A stretch of 64,000 bases of DNA from an uncultured Flavobacteriaceae bacterium (GTDB lineage Bacteria; Bacteroidota; Bacteroidia; Flavobacteriales; Flavobacteriaceae). The position numbers and the translations under genes are program-made. Of this stretch, positions 17,410 through 27,125 are shown piece by piece. Position 1 is the first letter of the stretch; every line of letters starts with the position of its first letter. Below the pieces are notes generated by a model, which saw only the letters and a program-made list of their open reading frames with translations, searched no databases and was not told the origin of the DNA. The DNA lies in the NCBI GenBank assembly GCA_947494715.1, contig CANLWG010000019.1:39337-103336 (forward strand). The letters run 5' to 3'.

Positions 17410-19134
17410 TTATCGTATGCGTTGCCCATCTTTCAATAATACTTTTCGTAAGGTGAGATAGTTGACGTCCTGAACCGCTATACCTGTATCAATGGCCAGG
17501 GAAGCGGCCGTAGCGGCAGATTGACCCAAAACCATAAAGACCGGTTCCATACGTATGGATCCAAAAGCAATGTGAGTTGCGCTCAGACAAACAGGGACGA
17601 TTAAATTTTCACATTCCTCTTTTTTCGGTACTATGGATTTATAACTTATGGGGTAAGGCTTAAAGCCATGAGCTTCTACATTACCCTCGTTTTGGACAAA
17701 GCCGTTGGCATCTACGTATCGTTGTATATTATGGCTATCCATACCATAGGCTCCTAAACCGATAGGATCATTGGGGATATGCAGTCCCTCACAGTTGTGT
17801 TGGGTCATCACATAATCACTTACCATACGCCGTGCTTCCCGAATGTATAGCTGTTGCTGCCAGCCATCCGGTCTTTCAAATTCATCCTTTGTAGTTCCCC
17901 ATCTTGAGGCCTCATCACGAACTTCCTTGGGAATTCTGGGGTGATTGGCCAAGGTCCACATGAGACCCATTTGGTATTTTCTATGGTCTTCTACTATCCT
18001 TTCCCGTTCTGCATAGGACGCCTCAGGATACTCATAGTTTTTACCGATGTAATCTGTGGAAAAGCCGAATTTATTATTAGTATCCGTTTTCCTATTGGGC
18101 ATGGTCGAATTGATCCAAGGCAGCAATGAATTTCCATAGCTATACATATCCCTAATAGACCCCGTACGGGCTTCGTAATTTCGAAATAACAATTCGTAGT
18201 TAATTTCGTCATAACCCTCTGGTTTTTTAAATGGGATACGGTTTTCGGGAACATCGGTTAGGCACATCCGAAAACAATAGGCCTGTATTTTTTTATCACC
18301 GCTACCTTCAAGTCCGGGTTTTTCAACTACGTTGGGCAATAGACCACTTTTAGGATCTCCCTTTTTTACATAGGGGTCCACCCCGGGAATAAAATTATGG
18401 TTATACCCGTTTCTAGAAACTATACCACGTAATGATGTATTCTTAATATTAGCCTGCACCCCGTTCAGGGTTTCTCCATATTGGTCGTTGCTTTCCCTGC
18501 CATAGGTATAGGATACACCACTGGTGGCCATTAAATCTCCTTCGTATGTGGCATCTATGAATACATTCCCGGAAAAAACCTTCCCGCTCTCCATTTTTAT
18601 GGATTGAATCTTTCCGTCGGTCTTTTTTACACCATTCTTCCTGTTTAAGCGTTCGTTATAAGTCAATGTAATATTCTCTTTGGCAATCATATCCTTGTAA
18701 ACGGAGAGGGCCGCCGAAGGTTCAAAGGTCCACATAGAGTTTTCCCCTCTTTCAGTGCGAGTCTGCCCACTATCAAGATATTCGGATTTTTTCTGCCATT
18801 TCCAATTCTTGGGATTATCATAATACGTTTTAATATTCTCGTAAAATTCACGGGAAATACCTCCAATCGCAATTTTATTGCCAATATCCGTTTGACCCAA
18901 TCCGCCTGTTGTCAGCCCCCCGATCCGATTTGTAGGCTCAATCAAGACTACTGATTTTCCCATTCTGCTACTTTGAATAGCGGCTGCTATTCCTGCGGAA
19001 GTGCCGCCATAAACAATGACATCTGCACTATTCTGATTTTTCTGTGCATCCAATGATTGCATACATCCAAAAATCAAAAATGTGGCAATAACCATTACGG
19101 TCGGTACTATTTTTTGTTTCATTTTCATTCTCAT
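17410..19134 (-). CDS. FAD-dependent oxidoreductase (paralogue 2)
   Basis: This second FAD_oxidored-type enzyme opens with [21 protein letters not shown] and [17 protein letters not shown]. It shares most conserved blocks with the copy at 14069-15739 ([43 protein letters not shown]), so they arose by duplication. Several Met codons at 19134, 19128 and 19122 could be the start, and all precede a hydrophobic leader containing IFGC, a possible lipobox. The frame also opens at 19170, which would give an atypically long leader. It is the first gene after the terminator that follows susD and is followed by the sulfatase gene. The pairing of two oxidoreductases with one sulfatase suggests sequential processing of one glycan, which is an inference. 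Confidence 0.87.
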   Translation of the reverse strand: MRMKMKQKIVPTVMVIATFLIFGCMQSLDAQKNQNSADVIVYGGTSAGIAAAIQSSRMGKSVVLIEPTNRIGGLTTGGLGQTDIGNKIAIGGISREFYENIKTYYDNPKNWKWQKKSEYLDSGQTRTERGENSMWTFEPSAALSVYKDMIAKENITLTYNERLNRKNGVKKTDGKIQSIKMESGKVFSGNVFIDATYEGDLMATSGVSYTYGRESNDQYGETLNGVQANIKNTSLRGIVSRNGYNHNFIPGVDPYVKKGDPKSGLLPNVVEKPGLEGSGDKKIQAYCFRMCLTDVPENRIPFKKPEGYDEINYELLFRNYEARTGSIRDMYSYGNSLLPWINSTMPNRKTDTNNKFGFSTDYIGKNYEYPEASYAERERIVEDHRKYQMGLMWTLANHPRIPKEVRDEASRWGTTKDEFERPDGWQQQLYIREARRMVSDYVMTQHNCEGLHIPNDPIGLGAYGMDSHNIQRYVDANGFVQNEGNVEAHGFKPYPISYKSIVPKKEECENLIVPVCLSATHIAFGSIRMEPVFMVLGQSAATAASLAIDTGIAVQDVNYLTLRKVLLKDGQRIR

Positions 19135-19201
19135 TAGGTTTTTAAATATGGTTTTCTTCTTGGAAGCCATCGTATTGTTATAAATAGTAAGAAAAAAGTT
19201 T

Positions 19202-19235
19202 AAAAAGGCAGGTATAAAGCGTCACCTGCCTTTTT
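19202..19235. terminator. Strong bidirectional terminator between susD and the FAD gene
   Basis: AAAAAGGCAGGT (19202-19213) pairs perfectly with ACCTGCCTTTTT (19224-19235), a 12-bp stem with a 10-nt loop. It lies 33 bases past the end of susD. It should end most SusC/SusD transcripts and lower expression of the oxidoreductase/sulfatase genes relative to the outer-membrane pair. Confidence 0.88.
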
Positions 19236-19267
19236 CAAATTCAACTAACTAAAACTAACACTATTAT

Positions 19268-20719
19268 TTAATAACCAGGGTTTTGATCTTCTTGATTGAC
19301 TGCCGGATTATTGTTTATTTCATCTTCTGGTATGGGCCATAAAAGACGCTCATCAAGAATGGGCTTACCTGCGGCTGCGAAAGCTTCCTTTACCTTACCT
19401 GTCCGTTTAAGATCAAACCATCGCCTTCTCTCGGTAATGAACTCATAGGCTCTTTCCTGAATAACCGCATCTCTAAAATCATCTTGGCTTAAACCTGCAG
19501 CATAGTCCACAGGGGAGACTGAATTCGGATCAAAACCATAGGCCCTTCTCTTGATTATATTCAAGCGTTCCAAAGCCAATCCTGAAGGACCTCCCTCCGC
19601 CATTGCTGCCGCCTCGGCATAAAAAAGATAGGCTTCGGTAAAACGATAAACCGGTGCACTATACAAACGAACACCCGAGGTATTGGTTATAAACTTTTTA
19701 AATAAAATTGGGGTTGTCGAGGGTAAATCGATCCATTCTCCATCCGCATTCTGAATTTGGGTGTAGAGATTGAAGCTTTTGCGTAGGTCATTATCATCCC
19801 AGCTATCGCCAATAAAAGAATTGGTATCCGGTAGCCATGCGAACACCCCACCGGAGCCATAATTATAGGGAATATTGTTCGCTCTATGCAAGTAAACTGG
19901 TAGGGACGATTGTGCGGTTTCGGAGTGGTGAATTGAAAATATATCCTCTGGATTAGCAGTTACTGCAAAAATATTATAAAAATCATCGGGCTGTTCCACA
20001 GGAACCAAGGCAAAGGGTCCATTAGTTATAACGTCATCTGCCTTGGCCGCAGCGCCTTGCCAATTTTCAGTAGTCAAATAAACATGCGCCAATAACATTT
20101 TAGCGGCCCATTTAGAGGCCCGTCCCGTAGCTTCTCCTACTTCTCCCAGCCCATTTTCTGCGGCCAAGCAATCTTGAATAATCAGCTCATATACTTTACT
20201 TTCAGGTTCTCTTGGTGCTTCAACTGCGCTTAAATCTACACTTTCACTTGTTTTTATGGGCACGGCACCCCAACCTCGTACCAACTCAAAATAACACAAG
20301 GCCCTTAGAAAATGTGCTTCTGCAAGAATACTATTCTGTACTTCCAGGTCTATATTTTCAATATTGGGCACATTATCCAATACCGCATTGGCCCGATTGA
20401 TGGTTTCGTAAAATGACAGCCAGTTAGTTGCACATCTACCGATATTTCTTTGGTCCAAAATCTGGTCCCATATCGTTATCGGGGCTTGTGAACCCCTACC
20501 AAACAAATAGTCTCCGTGCAACTCCGTCATGAGATAATTGGTAATTCCAAAAAAATCAGATTGCATGCCCGAATAAACACCAGCTATGGCAGCTTCCGCA
20601 TCGGACTGGTTGTTATAAAAGTTCGCCTTGGAAACAAAGTCCTTAGGCACCTCCTCCAAGGCCTCATCACAAGCGGAAAATAAAAATAACGTGAATATTA
20701 CTAAGATTATATTTTTCAT
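19268..20719 (-). CDS. susD: SusD/RagB-family outer-membrane glycan-binding lipoprotein
   Basis: From 20719 the product has a lipoprotein leader (FLFSACDE). The frame is open to 20746, but that start would only add a polar stretch. The body matches SusD/RagB proteins. The N-terminal SusD-like part contains ISGVYSGMQ-type features (AAIAGVYSGMQ) and the LRALCYFELVRGWGAVP helix. The C-terminal RagB part ends in RRRWFDLKRTGKVKEAF and LWPIPEDEINNNPAVNQNPGY-like residues. It forms the lid on the SusC TonB-dependent channel encoded just upstream and binds the incoming glycan. Length (~483 residues) is normal. No substrate can be deduced. Confidence 0.94.
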   Translation of the reverse strand: MKNIILVIFTLFLFSACDEALEEVPKDFVSKANFYNNQSDAEAAIAGVYSGMQSDFFGITNYLMTELHGDYLFGRGSQAPITIWDQILDQRNIGRCATNWLSFYETINRANAVLDNVPNIENIDLEVQNSILAEAHFLRALCYFELVRGWGAVPIKTSESVDLSAVEAPREPESKVYELIIQDCLAAENGLGEVGEATGRASKWAAKMLLAHVYLTTENWQGAAAKADDVITNGPFALVPVEQPDDFYNIFAVTANPEDIFSIHHSETAQSSLPVYLHRANNIPYNYGSGGVFAWLPDTNSFIGDSWDDNDLRKSFNLYTQIQNADGEWIDLPSTTPILFKKFITNTSGVRLYSAPVYRFTEAYLFYAEAAAMAEGGPSGLALERLNIIKRRAYGFDPNSVSPVDYAAGLSQDDFRDAVIQERAYEFITERRRWFDLKRTGKVKEAFAAAGKPILDERLLWPIPEDEINNNPAVNQEDQNPGY

Positions 20720-20745
20720 GATACTATATTCTTTATTCTTTATCA

Positions 20746-23700
20746 TTAGAATCTAAATTTTAATCCCATAGCATAAATCTTGGCATTGGGATAACTACTT
20801 TGGTCATGGCCAAATCGCAAGCGGTCACCAACATCACTGTCATCCGTCCCCCTGGTATTTGCTTCCGGATCAAGACCCGAGTAGCTGGTAAATGTGAACA
20901 GATTTGTACCGGAAATATACAATTGCGCCATATCAAAACCCTTAAGTCCCATTTGTTTTACCGGGAAGTTATAGGCCAACCGTAACGATCTAATTCTAAG
21001 ATAACTGGCATCCTCGATAAATCGTTCGGACACGGTTACCTGAGTTGCACTGCTTATTTTTGGATATTTGGCATCTGGATTAGGGTTTTCTTCCGTCCAA
21101 TAGTTTCCGATAATATCCCTAAACTGGTTGTTGCCTCTTTGGAAAGAATTCAAATGTGTACCTAGGGTGGCATTGAACAATTCATTTCCCTGAACACCCT
21201 CTATCTGAACATTCAACTCTACGCCTTTATAGCTAAAGTTAGTAGCAATGCCATAAATAAAATCAGGATGGTAACTGCCTAGAATAACCCTATCCAGCGC
21301 ATTTATGGTCCCGTCCGGTACACCGTCCGGACCACTGATATCTTGATATTTAATAAAACCCTCATCATCAAGGCCATCTTCAAGCAAACCATAAAATGCT
21401 CCAATCGGCTCGCCAACCCTAGCGATATTGGCACTTGGCCATACGGCACCTTGGCCTGATCCAAAAATGTCACTGTCTCCTGCAAGTTCAATGACCTCAT
21501 TTCTGTTTGCAGATATTTGTGCCGAGATGTCCCATTTAAAATCACCTCTAAGAATATCGGCATCGATACCCAATTCTACTCCTTCGTTTTGTATTTCCCC
21601 AAGATTCCTAAGAATAGATCCAAAACCAACGGTTGGCGGCAAGGGAACTGAAGCTAATAAATCTTTGGTGTTCTTTTTATAATAGTCGAACACAAACCGT
21701 AGCCGATCATTAAACAGGTTGAGATCAAAACCCACATCTAGCTGTCCCGTGGTTTCCCATTTTAACTCGCTATTGGATATACCCGATGGCACAAAACCGA
21801 TGACATCGGTCTGACCCTCATAAATATATTTTTCAGAATCTAGTCGGTCTAGTGATTGGTAAGGGTTCAAAGCCGTATTTCCAGTTATACCATAGCTTGC
21901 TCTTAGTTTTAAATTGCTAATAAGTTTGCTGTTCTCAAGAAAGGGTTCGTCGGAAACGCGCCAGGCCAATGCCCCAGAAGGGAAGTACCCCCACTTGTTA
22001 TCCGCACCAAACCTTGAGGAGCCATCTGCCCGTATACTTGCTGTTATAAAGTACTTGCCCTTAAACGAATAGTTTGCCCTTGAAAGGAAGGAGATGAGCG
22101 TCCAATCCGTATAGTTAGAAAGAGGGTTTAGGATAGTTTCGGCCGCGGCCAAGTCAAAATTCTCGGTTATATTGTTGGAAAAGCCCTCTACCTGTGCTCT
22201 TGAATCACGACTTAGATTGGTTTGGTAGGTGACTCCTCCGATAACATTTAAATTATGTTTCTCGTTGAACAGTTTTGAATATGTGAGCACATTCTCGGTC
22301 AAAAATGTATTGGTATATGCGTTTTCCTCCGTTGCCTGACCTCTGTCGTTGTCATAAATGATAGGTATGAATTGTTCATCCAGCGAATGGCGATATTGTA
22401 AGCCCAATAGAGTCCGAAAGGTCAAATTTGGGGAGAAAGAAACATCAAACGTAGTGTTTGCCAAAATGCTATTGGCGAGCAAACGGTCTTTTCTAAGCGT
22501 ATATATTAACGGGTTCCGCATATCGGCGGAACCAAAATTGTAGGCTTGTTCAATTTGAGTAGGTAAGCCATCCTGATCATAAAGTGGCAAGGTGGGAGGA
22601 GCCGAAGCAGCAGCAGAAAGCATGGAATTTCCACGGTTTCCGTTGTCTACCGGCACGGCATTTTGCTCACTTCTTGTGAGCTGCAAGTTGACCCCCATTT
22701 TGAGCCAACTTTTCAGTTCTTGATCCAGATTTACTCGAATAGATCCTCTGGTTACCCCTGAGTTCTCTATAATCCCTTCCTGATCATAGTAGTTTCCAGA
22801 AATGGAATACCTGCCTTTTTCCGACCCTCCGGAAAATGTAACGGTATGGTTGTGTATCGGAGCAACCCTGAAAATAGCATCCCACCAGTCGGTGCCAGGG
22901 TTTTGAACCTCATCAACATTAAAAAATGGATCTAACCCTTCATTTCTCAACCACTCATTGGCAATAACCGCATATTCTTTTGCATCAAGCAGTTCATAAC
23001 GGTTTATGGCCTGTTGCATACCAAAAAATGTGTTTACCTCAATTTTGGAGTCCTGTCCTTTTGCGCCTCTTTTGGATGTTATGATGACCACACCATTTGC
23101 TCCACGTGAACCGTAAATTGCTGTTGCCGACGCATCTTTTAGGATATCAACGGATTCAATATCGGAAGGGTTCAAGAAATCGATACCGCCTGTAACAGGA
23201 AATCCATCTACTACGTAAAGGGGTTGATTGTCCCCTATCAGGGAATTACCTCCCCGAATACGTACCTCTATCCTTCCACCGGGTGTCCCAGAATTTTGAG
23301 AAACCCGTACCCCGGCGGCCCCAACTTTTAAAGCCTGCTCCATATTATATACCGGGGCGGCCTCCAAGGTTTCCGTCTTTACCTGAGAAACAGAACCTGT
23401 TAAGTCCGCCTTTCTCACACTTCCATAGCCTACGACAACCACTTCTTCCAACCCGGCGGTACTTTCTTGTAGTGAAACATTCAAAGTCGTTTGGCCGCTT
23501 ACAGCTACTTCCTTGGTGGCAAAACCGATATAGGACACTACCAAGATGGTATTTTGATCTTCAAGCTGTATAGAGAAATTTCCATCAAAATCGGCGGTAA
23601 CCCCATTGGTAGTTCCTTTCTCAACAATATTTGCGGCCGGCAAAGGTGACCCATTGGTATCTGTAACAGTCCCAGTGACCTGAAACTGTGCAACCTCAGA

Positions 23701-24105
23701 TGGCGGCTCCGTACTTTCTGCTTTATCGAGTAGGGAGTTTACTTTCGAAACCTTTTTTAGTATAATCTGTTTGTTCAAGACCTCATAACCAACATCAGTG
23801 CCCTTGAAAAGCTGTAGTAAAATTGTGGCTATGGGCTTTTTTTTGACTTTAATGGAAATTTTTCTGTTCAAGTCAACATCCCTTCGATTCAGCAAAAACT
23901 TGTATTCCGATAATGATTCTATCTCATTTATCACTTGCTGAACAGCTACATTCTCAAGATTTAAGGAAATCTTTTTAGTCTGTGAATAGGAATTGGCCTG
24001 TATTTGAATTAAAGAAACTACGGTTAGAAGAAATGTAAGTTTCATTTTCAAGCTAATTATGGGAAAGAAGTGTCCTAACTTCCCCACTTTAAAGGGTTTT
24101 TTCAT
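20746..24105 (-). CDS. susC: SusC-family TonB-dependent receptor with STN signalling domain
   Basis: The 1119-residue protein has an N-terminal leader and a secretin/TonB short N-terminal (STN) domain around residues 45-115 (ISLNLENVAVQQVINEIE). A carboxypeptidase-regulatory-like beta sandwich follows (VTGTVTDTNGSPLPAANIVEKGT), then a TonB box region (EEVVVVGYG), the SusC plug (LYVVDGFPV; IYGSRGANGVVIITSKRG) and a 22-strand barrel ending in LKFRF. It imports a glycan with SusD. The STN domain in SusC proteins contacts a FecR-type anti-sigma factor, and exactly such a gene lies immediately upstream. Ligand sensing would release the sigma factor and raise expression. Codon use is like its neighbours. 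Confidence 0.95.
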   Translation of the reverse strand: MKKPFKVGKLGHFFPIISLKMKLTFLLTVVSLIQIQANSYSQTKKISLNLENVAVQQVINEIESLSEYKFLLNRRDVDLNRKISIKVKKKPIATILLQLFKGTDVGYEVLNKQIILKKVSKVNSLLDKAESTEPPSEVAQFQVTGTVTDTNGSPLPAANIVEKGTTNGVTADFDGNFSIQLEDQNTILVVSYIGFATKEVAVSGQTTLNVSLQESTAGLEEVVVVGYGSVRKADLTGSVSQVKTETLEAAPVYNMEQALKVGAAGVRVSQNSGTPGGRIEVRIRGGNSLIGDNQPLYVVDGFPVTGGIDFLNPSDIESVDILKDASATAIYGSRGANGVVIITSKRGAKGQDSKIEVNTFFGMQQAINRYELLDAKEYAVIANEWLRNEGLDPFFNVDEVQNPGTDWWDAIFRVAPIHNHTVTFSGGSEKGRYSISGNYYDQEGIIENSGVTRGSIRVNLDQELKSWLKMGVNLQLTRSEQNAVPVDNGNRGNSMLSAAASAPPTLPLYDQDGLPTQIEQAYNFGSADMRNPLIYTLRKDRLLANSILANTTFDVSFSPNLTFRTLLGLQYRHSLDEQFIPIIYDNDRGQATEENAYTNTFLTENVLTYSKLFNEKHNLNVIGGVTYQTNLSRDSRAQVEGFSNNITENFDLAAAETILNPLSNYTDWTLISFLSRANYSFKGKYFITASIRADGSSRFGADNKWGYFPSGALAWRVSDEPFLENSKLISNLKLRASYGITGNTALNPYQSLDRLDSEKYIYEGQTDVIGFVPSGISNSELKWETTGQLDVGFDLNLFNDRLRFVFDYYKKNTKDLLASVPLPPTVGFGSILRNLGEIQNEGVELGIDADILRGDFKWDISAQISANRNEVIELAGDSDIFGSGQGAVWPSANIARVGEPIGAFYGLLEDGLDDEGFIKYQDISGPDGVPDGTINALDRVILGSYHPDFIYGIATNFSYKGVELNVQIEGVQGNELFNATLGTHLNSFQRGNNQFRDIIGNYWTEENPNPDAKYPKISSATQVTVSERFIEDASYLRIRSLRLAYNFPVKQMGLKGFDMAQLYISGTNLFTFTSYSGLDPEANTRGTDDSDVGDRLRFGHDQSSYPNAKIYAMGLKFRF

Positions 24106-24248
24106 AATTTTGGTGCTCTTAATTGGTTTAACTAGTTTAAATCACTTTACCTAATCGGGAAATGTGTCCGCATTTTCCGATTTTTTTATGCTCGGTGAGT
24201 TTGTATGCTGGTCTTAAAAATATTTATTCATCGGCAGTTCATTTTAGG

Positions 24249-25406
24249 TTATTTAATAATTACTTCATTGTTCTTTATATAGTATTCGATGGCATAACTT
24301 CTATTGAACGACTCCAAAACTTCATCGATGGTTTCAATATCAAAGGTTGCATCGAACAATTGTTTGTCCAAATCGGTATTCGTGTTTTGAATCTTTACAT
24401 TGTATTTACGCTCTAAAGATTGCCTTATTTTTAGAAAGGAAGTATTACGGAAAACCAGTTTTCCTTGTACCCAAGCTGTATAAATCCTCGTATCCACATT
24501 TTCTATTGATATGTCGCCACCGCTATTGTTCCATTCCGCCTTAAACCCTGGCTCCAAAAGTGTAGAGTTACCTTTCTCTTCCCCATCCATCCTTTCATAT
24601 AACGCAACAGACCCCTCGACCAAAACGGCATTCGTACTTGAATCTTGAGGATAACCCGATACATTGAACGTGGTGCCCAACACTTCTACGTTCATATTTC
24701 CTACGGAGACCACAAAAGGACGGGCCTTGTCCTTTGTTACCTCAAAGTAGGCCTCTCCCTTGAGAAAAACGTTTCTATCCTTACCTTCCACAAAGTTTAT
24801 GGGATAGCGCATGGTAGTACCTGCATTCAAATAGACATGAGTGCCATCGGAGAGGGCTATATCAAATCGCTTCCCAAAAGGCACTTTTAGGGTGTTGTAT
24901 ACTAATTTGTTCGATTTGGGAGTTTGGGAGTAGGTAAGTTGGGTAGTATCCTGCCGTCCAATTATATTTCCTTTGGCATCCTTTAAAAGTACATTTTCTT
25001 CTGGTTTGATAATCTTTGTAGTACCGTCGTCCAAGGTAATGGTTATGGGATCGTCCTTGGGAATCAAAATAGGTACGGTATTAGGTTCTAAATTGTTTTG
25101 CCAATAGAAATAGCCCGAGCCCATAAAAAACACAACTATTGCCGCATATTTTAAAAAATTTTGGATGTTACGCGTTTTCATCCGTTTCTTATCCCTTTCA
25201 ATATCTCGAAGTAGCGTCTTCTTGATTTTCTCAATGTCCGGTTTGCTCATCGCCGTTGTAATTTCGTAATGGGTCTTTATATAATCCTCAAAAACGCCTT
25301 CGTTACCTTCAATAGAAATCCATCTCGATAAATGATCCAATTCCTTAGTGGTGGCCTCATTACAAAGATATTTTATGATACAGCTTTCTATTTCCGTGAA
25401 TGACAT
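24249..25406 (-). CDS. FecR-family anti-sigma factor
   Basis: The 385-residue protein has a cytoplasmic N-terminal helix region and one membrane segment near residues 85-105 (YAAIVVFFMGSGYFYW). A periplasmic FecR domain follows (VPFGKRFDIALSDGTHVYLNAGTTMRYP), then a C-terminal DUF4974-like domain (FRNTSFLKIRQSLERKYNV ... FDIETIDEVLESF) that is thought to contact the STN domain of the receptor. It lies between susC and the divergently transcribed ECF sigma gene. By analogy with Bacteroidota trans-envelope systems it holds the sigma factor inactive until the SusC receptor binds substrate. Confidence 0.93.
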   Translation of the reverse strand: MSFTEIESCIIKYLCNEATTKELDHLSRWISIEGNEGVFEDYIKTHYEITTAMSKPDIEKIKKTLLRDIERDKKRMKTRNIQNFLKYAAIVVFFMGSGYFYWQNNLEPNTVPILIPKDDPITITLDDGTTKIIKPEENVLLKDAKGNIIGRQDTTQLTYSQTPKSNKLVYNTLKVPFGKRFDIALSDGTHVYLNAGTTMRYPINFVEGKDRNVFLKGEAYFEVTKDKARPFVVSVGNMNVEVLGTTFNVSGYPQDSSTNAVLVEGSVALYERMDGEEKGNSTLLEPGFKAEWNNSGGDISIENVDTRIYTAWVQGKLVFRNTSFLKIRQSLERKYNVKIQNTNTDLDKQLFDATFDIETIDEVLESFNRSYAIEYYIKNNEVIIK

Positions 25407-25524
25407 TGATTTTCTATTCTTTATTATATGACAAAGGAAATTTACAATACCCTAACTTTTTAGTGGTTTTTTTTTAATATTTGTCCAAACAAGTCCCCGT
25501 TTTTAAGATTAAGACAATTTGAAC

Positions 25525-26133
25525 ATGACGTACGATAACGAAAAAATACTTTTGGAGGGTTTAAAGAATGGAGAGGAAAGGGCCTTTGTTTTTTTGGTAG
25601 ATCGCTTTAATCAAAGATTGTTCGGGTATGCTTTGACCCTAACCAATGATTATGGTATGGCCGAGGATATTATGCAGAATGTATTCTTTACCACGTGGAA
25701 GAAGAGAAAAAGCTTGTTTATCCAATCTTCGTTACAAAACTATCTATTGAAGTCTGTCTACAATGAGTTTGTAAACCAATACAAAAAGCACAGATCTACA
25801 ATGGTGCTGGAAAGCAAATATTTTGAAGGGTTGGAAAAAGTAACACAGGGATATGACGAAGTTTCTTTGGAAAAAGCATTACAACTGATTAAGGTCGAAA
25901 TCCAAAACCTCCCTCCAAAATGCAGGGAAGTGTTCCTATTGAGTAGACAAGAGGGATTGACCAATTTGGAAATAGCGGAATACCTCAATATTTCCATCAA
26001 GACCGTAGAAGCACAGATTACCAAATCGTTCAAAATAATCCGTAAAAATGTCGGTGGTAAAATAAAAACTGTTCTCCTGCTTTTATTGGGATTCGGGCAC
26101 TATGATAACACTCCGACACTATTTCAAAAATAG
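25525..26133 (+). CDS. ECF sigma-70 factor
   Basis: The protein (about 202 residues from the ATG at 25525; an upstream TTG at 25519 is less likely) has sigma region 2 (FLVDRFNQRLFGYALTLT ... AEDIMQNVFFTTW) and region 4 (LPPKCREVFLLSRQEGLTNLEIAEYLNISIKTVEAQI). No region 3 is present, as expected for ECF factors of the FecI type. It is divergent from the fecR-like gene with a 118-base gap, rather than co-linear, and converges on the next gene with only 26 bases between the stops. It should switch on the SusC/SusD locus. A hydrophobic tail (KTVLLLLLGFGHY) is unusual for a soluble factor but short. Confidence 0.93.
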   Translation: MTYDNEKILLEGLKNGEERAFVFLVDRFNQRLFGYALTLTNDYGMAEDIMQNVFFTTWKKRKSLFIQSSLQNYLLKSVYNEFVNQYKKHRSTMVLESKYFEGLEKVTQGYDEVSLEKALQLIKVEIQNLPPKCREVFLLSRQEGLTNLEIAEYLNISIKTVEAQITKSFKIIRKNVGGKIKTVLLLLLGFGHYDNTPTLFQK

Positions 26134-26159
26134 TCTTGGAAAAAGAAATAGATTGGTCA

Positions 26160-27038
26160 TTAAATCTTAAAGCGTAGTCCAGTTCTTAGATAAGCCGTAC
26201 TATTTTTATCTATCCCGATTACCCTTTTATTTTTGGCGTCCTGCAATTCCGCATTACTAAAGAACACATTTGCCAAGGTACAAAAGAGTTCAAAATTCCG
26301 ACCGAACTTAAACTCATACCGTAGCCCTGCTACTACTAGGGATAAGTTGACTTTTTCGGCACTTTCATTCCCATTTACCAAGAGAACTTCTTGTATGTTC
26401 GCCGTAAATCCGTCCAACTCGGCGGTTAGTTTGACCCTTGATCTTCTTGAAATATGAAATTGAAGATTAGTTCGTGGGATGCCAAGATTGTAAGACCATT
26501 TCGGATGGAATTTTCGATAATAGCTGACAAAGGGTATTGGATAAGAAAAGCCCCGGTTTTCTGAATAAGAAATACCTAATATGAGTCGAAATGGTTTTTT
26601 GGTTCCGGTGTCCTTTGTTTTATCCTTTATGAAAACCAAATCAGATGAAAAAACAGCATCTTCCAAAGAAATGTTCTTTGCCAAATTTGAGCTAAATCCG
26701 GGCGTGAACCTTGCTCCTACCCGCCAATCTGAATTAAGCTTAAAGGTGTAGCCCAAATTGATGTCCAGCAGCTGGAAATCTTGTATGACCTCTGTATCAA
26801 AAGCGTTGATACTTGAATCGAAAGACAATTCGATATTGCTGTAATCCAAACCAAGCAACAGGTAATTCCCCTCTTTTATTTTAAGGGGGTAACTAAACAA
26901 CGCCCTTACCCTATGGTAACCCACATTAGAACTACCTTTTGGTAAATAGGTATATTCTGTCCGGGCCAAATCGGAAAGCTGACCGCAAGCAAATACGCCG
27001 TATAAAAGCAAAAAAAATAACGGGAATTTATCCTTCAT
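26160..27038 (-). CDS. Outer-membrane beta-barrel protein, DUF6268-like
   Basis: This 292-residue protein has a signal peptide (hydrophobic residues 5-17, then CGQL) and alternating beta strands ending in an aromatic/basic LRFKI terminus, as in outer-membrane barrels. Segments such as YHRVRALFSYPLKI, LGYTFKLNSDWRVGARFTPGF and RLILGISYSENRGFSYPIPFVSYY fit the DUF6268 barrel family, to which I assign it with moderate confidence. The cysteine after the hydrophobic stretch could be a lipidation site. Function is unknown. It converges on the sigma factor gene and has no obvious operon partner. Confidence 0.72.
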   Translation of the reverse strand: MKDKFPLFFLLLYGVFACGQLSDLARTEYTYLPKGSSNVGYHRVRALFSYPLKIKEGNYLLLGLDYSNIELSFDSSINAFDTEVIQDFQLLDINLGYTFKLNSDWRVGARFTPGFSSNLAKNISLEDAVFSSDLVFIKDKTKDTGTKKPFRLILGISYSENRGFSYPIPFVSYYRKFHPKWSYNLGIPRTNLQFHISRRSRVKLTAELDGFTANIQEVLLVNGNESAEKVNLSLVVAGLRYEFKFGRNFELFCTLANVFFSNAELQDAKNKRVIGIDKNSTAYLRTGLRFKI

Positions 27039-27125
27039 CCAAGTTGGTTTAATCTCCCGCTAGCCAAATAGTATCGAGTTATTTTTGATATAATCTCTTT
27101 TAACGTTTAAAGGTTTCGCCACTTT

